A stretch of 64,000 nucleotides of DNA, from assembly GCA_030068145.1 (NCBI GenBank), contig JAPJBO010000019.1:62001-126000 (forward strand), read 5' to 3'. Position 1 is the first letter of the stretch. The number at the start of each line of letters is the position of its first letter. The position numbers and the translations under genes were made by a program. The notes beneath the pieces were generated by a model. That model worked only from the letters and a program-made list of their open reading frames with translations. It was not told the origin of the DNA and did not search any database. The stretch comes from Diplonema papillatum. Its lineage: Eukaryota; Euglenozoa; Diplonemea; Diplonemida; Diplonemidae. This document shows positions 50,840 through 62,124 of this stretch, in pieces.

Positions 50840-52595
50840 CCGTGTACTGCTACGGTGTGCTGCTACACAGTATGCATACGCTGCTACTGCTACGTGTGCT
50901 GCTACACAGTATGCATACGCTGCCACTGCTACGTGTGCTGCTACAAAGTATGCATACGCGCTGCTACTGCTACGGTGTGCTGCTACACAGTATGCATACG
51001 CTGCTACTGCTACGTGTGCTGCTACACAGTATGCATACGCTGCTACTGCTACGTGTGCTGCTACACAGTATGCATACGCTGCTACTGCTACGTGTGCTGC
51101 TACACAGTATGCATACGCTGCCACTGCTACGGTGTGCTGCTACACAGTATGCATACGCGCTGCTACTGCTACGGTGTGCTGCTACACAGTATGCATACGC
51201 TGCTACTGCTACGTGTGCTGCTACACAGTATGCATACGCTGCTACTGCTACGGTGTGCTGCTACACAGTATGCATACGCGCTGCTACTGCTACGGTGTGC
51301 TGCTACACAGTATGCATACGCTGCTACTGCTACGTGTGCTGCTACACAGTATGCATACGCTGCTACTGCTACGGTGTGCTGCTACACAGTATGCATACGC
51401 GCTGCTACTGCTACGGTGTGCTGCTACACAGTATGCATACGCTGCTACTGCTACGTGTGCTGCTACACAGTATGCATACGCTGCTACTGCTACGGTGTGC
51501 TGCTACACAGTATGCATACGCGCTGCTACTGCTACGGTGTGCTGCTACACAGTATGCATACGCTGCCACTGCTACGGTGTGCTGCTACACAGTATGCATA
51601 CGCTGCTACTGCTACGTGTGCTGCTACACAGTATGCATACGCTGCTACTGCTACGGTGTGCTGCTACACAGTATGCATACGCTGCCACTGCTACGGTGTG
51701 CTGCTACACAGTATGCATACGCTGCCACTGCTACGTGTGCTGCTACAAAGTATGCATACGCGCTGCTACTGCTACGGTGTGCTGCTACACAGTATGCATA
51801 CGCTGCTACTGCTACGTGTGCTGCTACACAGTATGCATACGCTGCTACTGCTACGGTGTGCTGCTACACAGTATGCATACGCTGCCACTGCTACGGTGTG
51901 CTGCTACACAGTATGCATACGCGCTGCTACTGCTACGGTGTGCTGCTACACAGTATGCATACGCTGCTACTGCTACGTGTGCTGCTACACAGTATGCATA
52001 CGCTGCTACTGCTACGGTGTGCTGCTACACAGTATGCATACGCGCTGCTACTGCTACGGTGTGCTGCTACACAGTATGCATACGCTGCTACTGCTACGTG
52101 TGCTGCTACACAGTATGCATACGCTGCTACTGCTACGGTGTGCTGCTACACAGTATGCATACGCTGCTACTGCTACGGTGTGCTGCTACACAGTATGCAT
52201 ACGCTGCTACTGCTACGGTGTGCTGCTACACAGTATGCATACGCGCTGCTACTGCTACGGTGTGCTGCTACACAGTATGCATACGCGCTGCTACTGCTAC
52301 GGTGTGCTGCTACACAGTATGCATACGCGCTGCTACTGCTACGGTGTGCTGCTACACAGTATGCATACGCTGCTACTGCTACGGTGTGCTGCTACACAGT
52401 ATGCATACGCGCTGCTACTGCTACGGTGTGCTGCTACACAGTATGCATACGCGCTGCTACTGCTACGGTGTGCTGCTACACAGTATGCATACGCTGCTAC
52501 TGCTACGGTGTGCTGCTACACAGTATGCATACGCGCTGCTACTGCTACGGTGTGCTGCTACACAGTATGCATACGCTGCTACTGCTACGTGCTGC
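50840..52595. repeat. Minisatellite of about 45 units (39, 40 or 42 bp), stop-free in three frames
   Basis: The unit is GCTGCTACTGCTACGTGTGC, then TGCTACACAGTATGCATAC (39 bp). Common variants have CTACGGTGTG (40 bp), and CATACGCGCTGC adds 2 more (42 bp); a rarer one has GCTGCCACTG. No forward frame contains a stop, so three overlapping frames of 560-670 codons result. The mixture of unit lengths makes the frame change constantly. The translations (CYCYVCCYTVCIR, LLLLRVLLHSMHT and AATATCAATQYAYA types) look unlike real proteins. I annotate a repeat and not a gene. Confidence 0.95.
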
Positions 52596-52599
52596 TGCT

Positions 52600-53640
52600 A
52601 CTTCCCCCGCGAGACGGGCTCGCCCGCCAGGCAGAACGGCCCCCCCGGCTGTGTCAGCGTCGACGCCGTCCCCCTCGGTAACGGGGCCGCAGCCCGCACC
52701 GCGCCTCCGACGGAACGACCTACGGAACCGCACGAGTTGGCGGTGCCTGACATCGCGCCTTCAGCGGTGTCACCAAATGGAAGACGGTCCGGAGATCTGA
52801 ATGGCGTTCACTGACTGGTTGAGAGGCCTGTAGTGCGTCACCACACAGCAATGCTGCATGCGCTTTGGTCATCACCGACCCCGCTACAACCTCGGCAACG
52901 TCCCGTGCTGCCGTCAACGTTGTCGACGCTTTGTTTTTGTAGGCATTCGTCGCGTAGTCAACTCCGGTCCGATGCCCGTTTTGCCTATTTTCCAGCCCTC
53001 CTACCCGCCATTTGCGGTTCGCCTCCCTCAACGTGTGCCCCAGCTCGTCCTTGCTCTGCCTCACCAGCCCGATCACGTTCCCTTCCTCGTCCTCTGCGTC
53101 GTCGGTCTCTACTGAACTCCGATGTGCTCCATCCGTCCATGCCTGGAACACCGGCATTCTTCTTCTTCCCCAGTAGCCACCTCAGATCATCGCCCGTCAG
53201 TTCGCGACATTCCATCGGTCGACACCGGTGTACTCCGCATATTCTGCTTTGAACGCCGCATATTCCGGCTTCGGCTTGCTCGCGTACATTGGTCGATCGG
53301 GTGTAGCGACCCTTCAGCGCCACTAGGCCCTTCTTCCTGCATCACGGAAGGATTTGCGCCTTGTACGAACAGTGCAGTCCCCGCATCTTGCTTTCCAGCT
53401 GAGCGATCCTCCCCGTCCGTGCCTGTGCTGCCAGCGACCGGCTCCTCGCTTCTAACTTCTGCACCAAACTTTGGACACTCAAGTCCGGCGGGTGCAAATC
53501 GCCCACCTTGGGTATCTGCCACGTCTTGCCGTGTTGTGTATAAGGCTTCGTGGGGGCCTGGTCAACCACCTCATCACTATAGGGCACAAACCTTTCTTGA
53601 CAGTGATTGGACAGTCGGGATTGCCGGGGGCGGGTCTCCA
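52600..53640 (-). pseudogene. Decayed retroelement-like gene with a reverse-transcriptase-type motif
   Basis: On the minus strand several frames in succession look protein-like. 53640-53345 has METRPRQSRLSNHCQERFV, GKTWQIPKVGDLHPPDLSVQ and QARTGRIAQLESKMRG. A shifted frame near 53260 has PEYAAFKAEYAEYTGVDRW. Near 53200-53108 is LTGDDLRWLLGKKKNAGVPG followed by MDGWSTSEF, which resembles the K-x-x-x-x-G-x-DGW segment at the start of many reverse-transcriptase domains. 53110-52840 has DEEGNVIGLVRQSKDELGHT and later NAYKNKASTTLTAARDVAEV. The frames are linked only by shifts, so it is a relic. No YxDD box was found. Confidence 0.35.
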
Positions 53641-53734
53641 TGAAGAAGAGAAAAGTAAAGCAAGACCTGCCCCCTGCGCCTGCTGTCTCCGGCTGCTTCG
53701 GCAGACGACACATACTACTACTACTACTACTGTA

Positions 53735-53878
53735 TAAGCACCTGCTTTGTAGGAAATAGATGCTTGAGGAGACTGCCAGTTGCGAAAGATCAAAGGAGGT
53801 AAATGTGCTGTAGCCCACACGAAACACAGGTGAATCTGGGTTTAGTGGCGGGCGTAAGCGTTCAACAAAAAAGACCCT
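53735..53878 (-). repeat. Dispersed repeat family A, partial copy 6
   Basis: GTATAAGCACCTGCTTTGTA to GTTCAACAAAAAAGACCC on the minus strand; the family's 5' third is missing. Confidence 0.75.
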
Positions 53879-53939
53879 GTGTTGTTTTCTCCCAGCGACC
53901 TCGGTATGCACCCGGGTCCCTTCTCGCCCACACTTCGCA

Positions 53940-54150
53940 GCCCCGGATGCCGCAGACGGGCGGGCGAGTCCGACATTATCGGCGGCGCCAGCGACGACGA
54001 GCCGTCGGGAGCGAGCGGCGGCGTCGACGACGACGACGACGACTGAAAAATCATCGCGATGCTAGCCGGCGGCCCCGAGGAGAGGCCAAGCCGAAAGCGC
54101 GCAGTCCGGTGGGAGCCGCGCAGCAGCAGCAGCAGCGGAGTGGGTTTCTT
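53940..54150 (+). pseudogene. Fragment of the RecQ4-like gene's 5' end
   Basis: CCGCAGACGGGCGGGCGAGT, TCGGCGGCGCCAGCGACGAC and the GACGAC run, then GCCAAGCCGAAAGCG and GGGAGCCGCGCAGCAGCAGC match 54612-54860 of the gene that follows, with deletions and an in-frame TGA after the Asp run. It is an upstream partial duplicate. Confidence 0.8.
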
Positions 54151-54365
54151 GGCTCAAGCATGAGTAAAAAGTCTAGCCTGACGTCCAGGAAAGTTTCCCA
54201 TCCTAGCCCCCCACCCATGTACTCACAAAACTGAAGTGAAAACGCGCTCTAAAATAAGTCGAATAGTCGGCAACAAAGACACACGCACAAGCACCCGTAC
54301 TGCTGCTGCCGCAGATACAATACGCACACTAGTATACGATATCGGAAAGGAACCTTTCCGACATT

Positions 54366-54397
54366 GGTCACTTGGAGAGGGAACTTACACTCTAAAA
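54366..54397 (+). promoter_or_regulatory. Shortened leader motif before the RecQ4-like gene
   Basis: GGTCACTTGGAGAGGGAACT, then TACACTCTAAAAC: the two ends of the motif are present, but the middle (TTTAAAA, CCGG) is missing. It lies about 105 bp before the ATG at 54502. A palindromic CGGAAAGGAACCTTTCCG precedes it. Confidence 0.45.
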
Positions 54398-54501
54398 CAA
54401 ACAAAAGGTCGAAAAACACCAATCTGTACGTCCCACGGGGGACCGTCGGAAACACAAAACACAAAAGAACACACATCCACACACACCCTGGCGCCCCGAC
54501 C

Positions 54502-54678
54502 ATGAGCCTGTCCGCGCCGGGGGCGGGCCGGCGGAGGGCCGCGCGGGGGCAGCCGTTCACGGTGGCCGAGGCGGTCTCCGCCGTCGAGAAGATCGAGAGG
54601 GCCGCGAACAGCCGCAGACGGGCGGGCGAGTCCGACATTTTCGGCGGCGCCAGCGACGACGAGCCGCCGGGAGCGGCC

Positions 54679-54711
<33 letters not shown>

Positions 54712-54828
54712 TGCGTGCTCGAAATCATCTCGGAGCCAGTCGGCGTCCCCGAGAAGCCGGCTGCGAAGGCCAAGCGGAAAGCGGCGCCGCGGCCGCCGCC
54801 GAAAAGCGCACAACCCGGCGGGAGCCGC

Positions 54829-54864
<36 letters not shown>

Positions 54865-57800
54865 GCACCGCAGGAGGAAAACCCGCGAAAACAGAGCAAA
54901 CCCGCAGCGAAGCGCGGGAAAGCGGCTGGATCGGGGAGTCCGGCCAGCGGCGGCGAAGGCGCCGAACTTGACCCAGAAACGGCGGCCCCCGCGGCTTCGA
55001 AGCGGAAGCCGGCGGCGAAGAGGGGCAGCGGCGACGCCCGGAAGCCAGCGGGCAAGGGCAGGTCCTCTTCAGCGAAGCGCAGCGCCGTGGCACGTTCAAG
55101 CAGCTCCGATGGCAGCTCGAGCAGCGGTGAAGATGAAGGCGAGCCCAACTCAGAAACGGCAACCCCCGCGGCTTCTAAGCGGAAGCCGGCGGCGAAGAGG
55201 GGCAGCGGCGACGCCCGGAAACCGGCGGGCAAAGGCAGGTCCCCGACAGCAAAGCGCGGGAAGGCGGCTCGATCGGGGAGTCCGGCAAGCGGCGGCGAAG
55301 GCGCCGAACGTGACTCGGAAACGGCAACCCCCGCGGCTTCGAAGCGGAAGCCGGCGGCGAAGAGGGGCAGCGGCGCCGCCCGGAAGCCAGCGGGCAAGGG
55401 CAGGTCCTCTTCAGCGAAGCGCGGCGCCGTGGCGCGCTCAAGCAGCTCCGATGGCAGCTCGAGCAGCGGTGAAGATGAAGGCGAACCCAACTCAGGAACG
55501 GCAGCCCCCGCCGATTCGAAGCGGAAGCCGGCGGCGAAGAGGGGCAGCGGCGCCGCCCGGAAGCCAGCGGGCAAGGGCAGGTCCTCTTCAGCGAAGCGCA
55601 GCTCCGATGGCAGCTCGAGCAGCGGTGAAGATGAAGGCGAACCCAACTCAGGAACGGCAACCCCCGCGGCTTCGAAGCGGAAGCCGGCGGCGAAGAGGGG
55701 CAGCAGCCGGAAGCCAGCGGGCAAAGGCAGGTCCCCCGCAGCGAAGCGCAGCGCCGCGGCACGCTCGGCCAGCTCCGACGACGGCTCGGAACCGCGCGAG
55801 AACCGGAAAGCTGCCGCCGCAGAGAAGAAGGGCGGGCCCGCGGCGGCGGCGGCCGCCGGAGGCGGAAACGGGGTCGCGGTCGGCATCACGGTGACCCCGC
55901 CGAGCCCCGAGCCGGAGCAGGACCGCCTGCCGCCGGGCGGTGCGTGGCCGGCCGCCGTCGACCTCCCGATGACCCCGAGGCGGCGGCGCTTGCTCGCGCT
56001 GCGCGGCGCCGCGCCCGCAGCCCAGCCGCCGGGAATACCTCCGTCGTCGCACCCGGACCCGCCTTTCGAAGCGGCTGGTTCGCCGCAGACCGGTTTGCCG
56101 GGGCCCGGAGGGCCTGGAATTTCAGCAACCGGGGCTGGAGTTCCGAGCATTCCAGCAACCGGGCCCAGCATGCCAACAGCCGAGGCTGGAATCCCCAGCA
56201 TTTCAACAGCCGGGGCTGGAGTCCGTAGCATTTCGACAATCGGGGCTGGAGTTCCCAGCATGTCAACAACCGGGGCTGGAGTCTCAAGCATTCCAACAAC
56301 CGGGGCTGGAGTCTCAAGCATTCCAACAACCGGGGCTGGAGTTCCCAGCATCCCAACAACCGGGGCTGGAGTATCCAGCATTCCTACAACCGGGGCTGGG
56401 GCTGGAGTTTCCAGCATTTCAACAACTGCAACAGCCGGGGCTGCCGGAGTCCCCAGCATTTCAACTACAAGAACTTCAGCAGCTGGGGCTGCTGCAGTCC
56501 CGCCGGCCGAACCAGCGATCGCGGGAGTGTCCTCGGCGCATCGACCGCCCGACTCCCCCGCGTGCTCGTCCGCCTCCTCGCCGCTGATGCCGCGACGCGC
56601 TCGACCCGCGCCGGGCGACGCTGCCCGCGCGTGCTCGTTCCAAGGGGCGGAGGTCCCTTCGCCGCTCCTGCCGCGGAAGGCGCGCACGCCGCTGAGCGGC
56701 GGGGCCGCCGGCACTCGCGTTTCTTCGCAGGCGCACGGGCCCAGCTTGTCCCCGCGGTTCTCGGTGCAGGCGCCGTCGTCGCAAGCCGCCTCCCCGCCCG
56801 ACGCGGGGAGGGACAGCGCCGCGGCCGACGAGCCGCTCTCGACGACGCCGGCCTCCTCCGGCTGGCGGACGCCCACGCCGCGCCGTGCGCAGCTGCTGAA
56901 GGCGATCGAGGACGCGAACTGCGGGCGCGGGCCACCTGAGTTCTTCGACCCGCGCCTGCCCAGCTGCTCGCAGGACGCCGACAAGCCGGCGGCGGAGCAG
57001 ACCCCTCGGTCTCGGGCCCGCCGGCAAGCCAACCCGGCCGGGAAGCGGAGGCTCAACCTCGAAGCCGCGCCGCCGGGGGTCTCCACGAGCCAAAAAACTG
57101 GCGACGCATCCGGCGAGGGAACGGCCCCAGGGCTAGCGTCAAGGGACCCAGCGCTCGGGGGAAGCCGCCTTGAGGAGGCGGTGCGGGAGAGGCTGGGCGC
57201 GCCGGGGCCCGGGATTTCACCGAGCCAAAAACCTGGCGACGCATCCGGCGAGGGGAAGGCCCCAGGGCCAGCGTCGAGCCGCCTTGAGGAGGCGGTGCGG
57301 GAGAGGCTGGGCGCGCCAGGGCCCGGGATTTCACCGAGCCAAAAACCTGGCGACGCATCCGGCGAGGGGAAGGCCCCAGGGCCAGCGTCGAGCCGCCTTG
57401 AGGAGGCGGTGCGGGAGAGGCTGGGCGCGCCGGGGAAGCGCGCGAACGGCGCGTCGCCAGCGAAGCGGCGGAAGGTAGCTGGCGGCGGGCGGCCGGGAAG
57501 CGAGGATGCGGGCGGCGCTGGCAACGGGGACGGAGCCCCTGCCGGGGCGCTGCCGGACGCGTCGTCTGAAGAGAGCCGATCTCCCGGATCAGCTGCGGGG
57601 GAGCCGCCGAAGAGGCGCAGGCTCGCCTCCGGCGCGGAACCAGCGCCCGCCGGTGTTGAACGCGGAGGGAAGACCGTCCCACCAGAGGCGGCAGCCGCCA
57701 ACGGCGCGCACCCGGCGAAGCGGGAAGGCGGAAAGGCTGCGGGATCCGCCGCGAAGCGGCGTAAGGTCGCCTCGGGGCCCGAACCAGCCGGAGACGGCGA

Positions 57801-60800
57801 CACGCCGTCGTTCGCCATCCCGCCGACGCTGCGCGAAGAGGCGGCGGAGCTGCAGAGGCGGGCCAGCGTCTCGGGGCTGATCCCGGAGGAAGACATGCCG
57901 GGCGACACTCTGTTTGAGAGCGTCCTGCAGGAGGCCTTCGGGTACCCCTCCTTCCGGGGGGGGCAGCTGGAGAGCGTCAAGCGCGTGATTTCGGGGCGGT
58001 CGACGATCACCGTGATCCCCACGGGGTCTGGGAAGAGCTTGATCTACCAGTTTTCGATCTACGTACTGCGTCTCGCGTCGCCGAGGACCCCCGCGTACTG
58101 CATAGTGATCAGCCCGTTGCTCGCGTTGATGAGTGATCAAGTCCGGAGGACGCCGAAGTGTTTGACTGCGGTGAGCGTTTCGTCTGAAATGGGGCGAGAC
58201 GCTCAGGTGCGGTGCTTCCAGAAGGTGCAAGCGGGTGCCGTGCAGATCGTGCTGACGTCGCCGGAGAGAGCGGCCGACTCGAAGACGTTCCACGCGTTCG
58301 TGGCGAGCAGCCGGGATTGCATCGCGTTCACGTGCATCGACGAGGCGCACTGCCTCAGCGAGTGGTCGCACAACTTCCGCCCGAGCTACCTGCGGCTCCG
58401 CGGGAGTCTGCTGCTGCAGTACGGGCTCGACCGCAAGCCGGTGCTGTGCCTCTCCGGCACGCTGCCGATCGCCACGTCCCGGTTCCTGGCTTCGTCGCTT
58501 TCGAACGCGCGCACGCACGGCACCCACACACTTCCAGGCGCCGACGCCCAACTCGCCGCCATCTCCAACCAACTCAACGCACCCACGACCCCGGAAACCA
58601 AACCCAAACCCACGAACCCACTCACGACCAGCAACCCAATCGCTGCAGATGCCGTCCATCCCGCGCAAGCAGTGGGTGGACCCGGGGTCGGTCCCGCGGG
58701 CCAGTCGACGGAGCCAGCTCCGGTTTGCGCCCCGGCCGCGAATACCATCCAATCATTCCTCTCCGACCGGCCGACGCCGTGCCCTGGCGCTGCGCCGGCG
58801 GAGTCGAGTGTCCGCCAACCCCCCCTTCTCTTCGCCCAACCGACGCGCAGCGCGGGCGTTTCGGCGGAATCGACGCTCTCGACCGCAACCGCCCCTACCG
58901 CTTCGCGGACCAGCCTTCAACCGGCCCAGCGTCCCCCCGATTTAGCAGCCGCAGCCGTGGCGGCGCAAACGAACCCCGCCGGTGGGCTGGAATCCGCTTC
59001 TTCATCGAGGCTCGTCGCTGCGCCCCCCGTTGGCAGCCCGGTGGATGCGCATTCGGCCGCGGAAACGACCTCCGCCAGCGCTGCGCCCCCCGTAGGAAGC
59101 CCGCTGGATGCGGGCTCGTCCCCTCTCCAAACGGCTGCAGGGACGGCGGCAGGAGCAGCCTGCGCACTGCCCCCCGGCGACAACCCGGCCCCTCTCCAAG
59201 AGGCAAGCCACCGCCCGAGCACGAACCCGTCAGCCTCCCCCCAACAACCTGGCGAAGCAGCGTCAGAGGTGGCCCCGCCGGCGACGGCGGCGGGAGCGGC
59301 CCCCTGCGCACTGCCCCCCGGCGAAAACCCGCCCCCTCTCCAACAGGCAAACCCGTCAACCTCCGCCCAACCGCTTGGCGAAGCAGGGCCGCCGGAGGCC
59401 CCGCCGGCGGCGGCGGCGGGTGCCGACGACCGCGTGTTCGCAACCTTCGCCCGGCCGCGCGCGGCAGCGGGGGCGGGCGAGGACTCGGTGGGCGTCGTGC
59501 GCTGCGTGGAGCCGCGGACGAACTTGAAGCTGTCGTCGGAGGTGCTGCAGGAGGCCGGCGTGCGCGACCGGCGGGACCGCGACACGCTGTGGCTCAACGC
59601 GATCGTGAAGACCCTCACGGAGAGCCCGTTTAACGTCGGGGCGACGATTGTGTACGTCACGACGCAGAGCCAGGCCGACCTCGTCGCGGGGTACTGCGTC
59701 CAGCGCGGCATCGACGCCGTCAGCTTCCACGCCGCCGCCCCCGCGAAAGCCTCGCGGCAGGCGAAGTTTCTCGGGAACCAAGTCCGAGTGCTCGTGGCGA
59801 CAGTCGCGTTCGGCATGGGAATCGATAAGCCGGACGTTCGCGGCGTCGTGCACGCGCGGCTGCCGCCGTCGCTCGAGACTTACGCCCAGGAGATCGGACG
59901 GGCCGGCAGAGACGGCGCCGTCAGCCACTGCAAGGCGATCATCCGCGAGGAGGACTACTTCTCGACGTGCAGCACCGTCCACCGGAACGAGCTGAGCCCC
60001 GCCGTGCTCAGGTGGGTCGTCCTCGAGATCTTCGAAGCGACGGACGACGGCCGGCGAAAGCGGGCGGCCAAGGGTGTGGAGCTGAAGTACCCGCTGCACC
60101 GTCTCGTGCGTACGGAAGAGCTATCGCGCGCGGTCGGCGCGTCGCCGGAGGTGATCGAAACGATCCTGACCATGCTCCTCCTCGACTTCCCCGGGGTCAT
60201 CAGCAGCCGCGGGTCCCTCCCGGGGACGGCTAGTGTGTTCGTCGCGTCGATTGTCGCCGGCGGCGCGTCCGCGTCGATCCGCGCGAAGCCGGCGGCGTTC
60301 CCGCGCCCGGATGCTTCGCGGGGCGAGCCGGCGTCGAGCAACCCGTGGGGGGCCGCGACTCTGGTTCTCGTGGGGGACACGTGGGAGACGGAGGATCGCG
60401 TCGCCCGGCATGTGTTGAAGTGTTATGCCATGACGCAGAGGGCCGGGGTCACCGGCCGGAGGGTGTACAAAACGGTGAGCATCGACCTCTGCGCGGCCTC
60501 ACGCGAGCTCGACCTCGCTCCCACCGTCATCATCGACCGGCTCGAACAGCTCAAGCGCGCGAAGAACTGGCGGATGACCTTCCGCGACACCTCGATGTCC
60601 GTCGTCATCAGCCGCCCCACCCCCGCCCCTGCGCTGGACTCCATCGTCGACCACCTCACCGAGCGCCTCACCCAGCTGCGGAGCAAAGAGGCGGACAAGG
60701 TCCGGGTGTGCTACGCGTTCCTCAAAAGCATGTCGTCGGACCCGACGTTCCCGGCGCACGAGTACCTGGACCGGTACTCGTGCGAGGAGGTGTCCGACGA

Positions 60801-61065
60801 GGCGTCGGCGTTCCACGAGCTGCTGGCGGTGCCGCGGCCGGCGCCGTCGACGCTGCGGGTCGAGCCGCACGAAGCGATCCTGCACGCTGTCAACGCGGAT
60901 CCAACTGGGCTGGCGGACCCCGTCTTCGTCGCAAAGCTCTGCCACGGGCTGCTCCCGTACCCGCACTCGCTCCCGGGGCACCCGCTGTGGAGGGCCTTCT
61001 TGGACCACGACTTCGAATGGCTCAAGCAACAGGCCGCCTTCGCCCACAAGGAGCTGCAGGGATGA
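54502..61065 (+). CDS. RecQ4-like DNA helicase with giant disordered extensions
   Basis: An uninterrupted frame of 2187 residues from ATG 54502. Helicase core: FRGGQ (residue 1151, motif 0), PTGSGKS (1173, Walker A), VISPLLALMSDQV (Ia), DEAH (1280) in IDEAHCLSEWSHNFRPSYLR, ATIVYVTTQSQ (1714), VATVAFGMGIDKPDVRG (V) and QEIGRAGRDG (1796, VI). The SEWSHNFRPSYLR loop is characteristic of RecQ4 proteins, which act in replication initiation and DNA repair in the nucleus. Oddities: motif III reads SGTLP (1318), where RecQ proteins have TAT. About 330 low-complexity residues (Pro/Ala/Thr-rich, 1330-1660) follow it. The N-terminal 1100 residues are disordered, with an Asp run, an Ala run, Lys/Ala/Ser repeats of about 55 residues (154-423), TTGAGVPSIP-type repeats (534-657) and three copies of VRERLGAPGPGISPSQKPG (860-980). 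Part of this may be unrecognised intron. The upstream in-frame extension to 54364 lacks an ATG. Confidence 0.85.
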
Positions 61066-61665
61066 CGGATTGCCTGCACGGTGGAGAAGCTGGAGTTAAA
61101 AAAGCGGGTGTGTGCACCTCGGCTGTGGGCTTGCACGCGTTTTGGTTGTAGCACACCGGATTTTCGGGCTTCTCTCGTTCCTAAGGCTGGACCTCCCTCA
61201 CCATGAGTGGCATTTGTGGCTCAAGCCAGGACGTGGGGGGTCGAAGAAAGTGTGGTGATCTCGGGCAGTCTCCGGTGCCAGAGGGATTGTGTCGTGGCGG
61301 GGCCCTATGCATGGCATCGGCGCCGGGGTTACCGGCGCACGAGTACCTCTGTCTTCGTCGCGAAGCTCCGCCACGGGGCTCCCGCTGTGGAGGGCCACGA
61401 CTTCGAATGGCTCAAGCAACAGGCCGCTTTCGCCCACGAGGAGCTGCAGGCTGACAGGTTGCCTGCACGGTGGAGAAGCTGGAGTTAAAACCGGGTGTCA
61501 CACCCGCTCTTCGAAGGCACACCTTCTTTAACTCCAGCTTCTGAGGCTGGACCTCACCATGAGTGGCATTTGTCGCTCAAGCCAGGACGCGGGGGGTCTA
61601 TGAAAATGTGACGATCCCGGGCAATCTCCGGTGTCAGAGAAATTATGTTCATGTCGGGCCCAGCT
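61066..61665. repeat. Duplicated 3' flank of the RecQ4-like gene
   Basis: TTGCCTGCACGGTGGAGAAG, GGCTGGACCTC-CACCATGAG and GTGGCATTTGTGGCTCAAGC occur at 61070-61310 and again at 61458-61665. The second copy has a hairpin (TTCTTTAACTCCAGCTTC against GAAGCTGGAGTTAAA). Confidence 0.8.
61340..61457 (+). pseudogene. Compacted fragment of the RecQ4-like gene's 3' end
   Basis: GGCGCACGAGTACCT (from 60756), CGTCTTCGTCGC-AAGCTC-GCCACGGG (60919), GCTGTGGAGGGCC (60985) and ACGACTTCGAATGGCTCAAG (61008) are joined in order with the intervening sequence lost. It ends GAGGAGCTGCAGG without the stop codon. Confidence 0.8.
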
Positions 61666-61889
61666 CGCTGCCTTGGTCATTCCATTCATTCTTCAGCTTT
61701 CATCTACACCGCAACGCCGGCACCCGTCAGCGTCGCCACGCAGTGGCGTACGCTTCGCTTCGACTACAGGTTTAGCAAGGGATTGCATTAGTACACGGCG
61801 GACTTCCCCACCGGATGGGGGAGTGTTTGTGCGGTCGTTTGTGCGATCGGGGGCACTCCGTTCGCCGAAGCTAGTCGTGGCCCGATAAA
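61666..61889. other. Stretch without a supported gene
   Basis: No credible frame and no recognised repeat. Confidence 0.35.
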
Positions 61890-62073
61890 TCCGATGTGCC
61901 CTGAGTAACTCACGCATTGGGTTCTGGCTTAGAGGCGTTCAGCCACAATGCATCCGTGGTAGCATCACGGCACTGTCCGATCGAACAACCGTAGATACCA
62001 GGGAACTCCTCTCGTGCTACCCCGTTATGCTGTCGGAATGCGCTGGCCCGATGGGCTCTCTCTACCTGATGGA

Positions 62074-62117
<44 letters not shown>

Positions 62118-62124
62118 GTTAGTG
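61890..62124 (-). rRNA. Fragment of large-subunit (28S) rRNA 3' end
   Basis: On the minus strand: AGGGAACGTGAGCTGGGTTT, AGACCGTCGTGAGACAGGTT, then GTAGCACGAGAGGAGTTCC (sarcin-ricin region), and GGCTGAACGCCTCTAAGCC. These are the landmarks of the last part of LSU rRNA, in order and at normal spacing. The sarcin-ricin loop reads AGCACGAGAGGA where AGTACGAGAGGA is near-universal. No further LSU sequence is present on either side. It is either an orphan relic or one piece of a fragmented LSU rRNA, as is known in some euglenozoans. Confidence 0.85.

Noticed and set aside
50732..52814. Three overlapping long forward frames of 560-668 codons
   Set aside because: They are by-products of a stop-free minisatellite; the translations are pure unit repeats with constant frame change and have no start context.
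54249..58022. A 1257-codon minus-strand frame opposite the RecQ4-like gene
   Set aside because: It is the GC-rich shadow of the sense frame; the sense strand has helicase motifs, the antisense has none.
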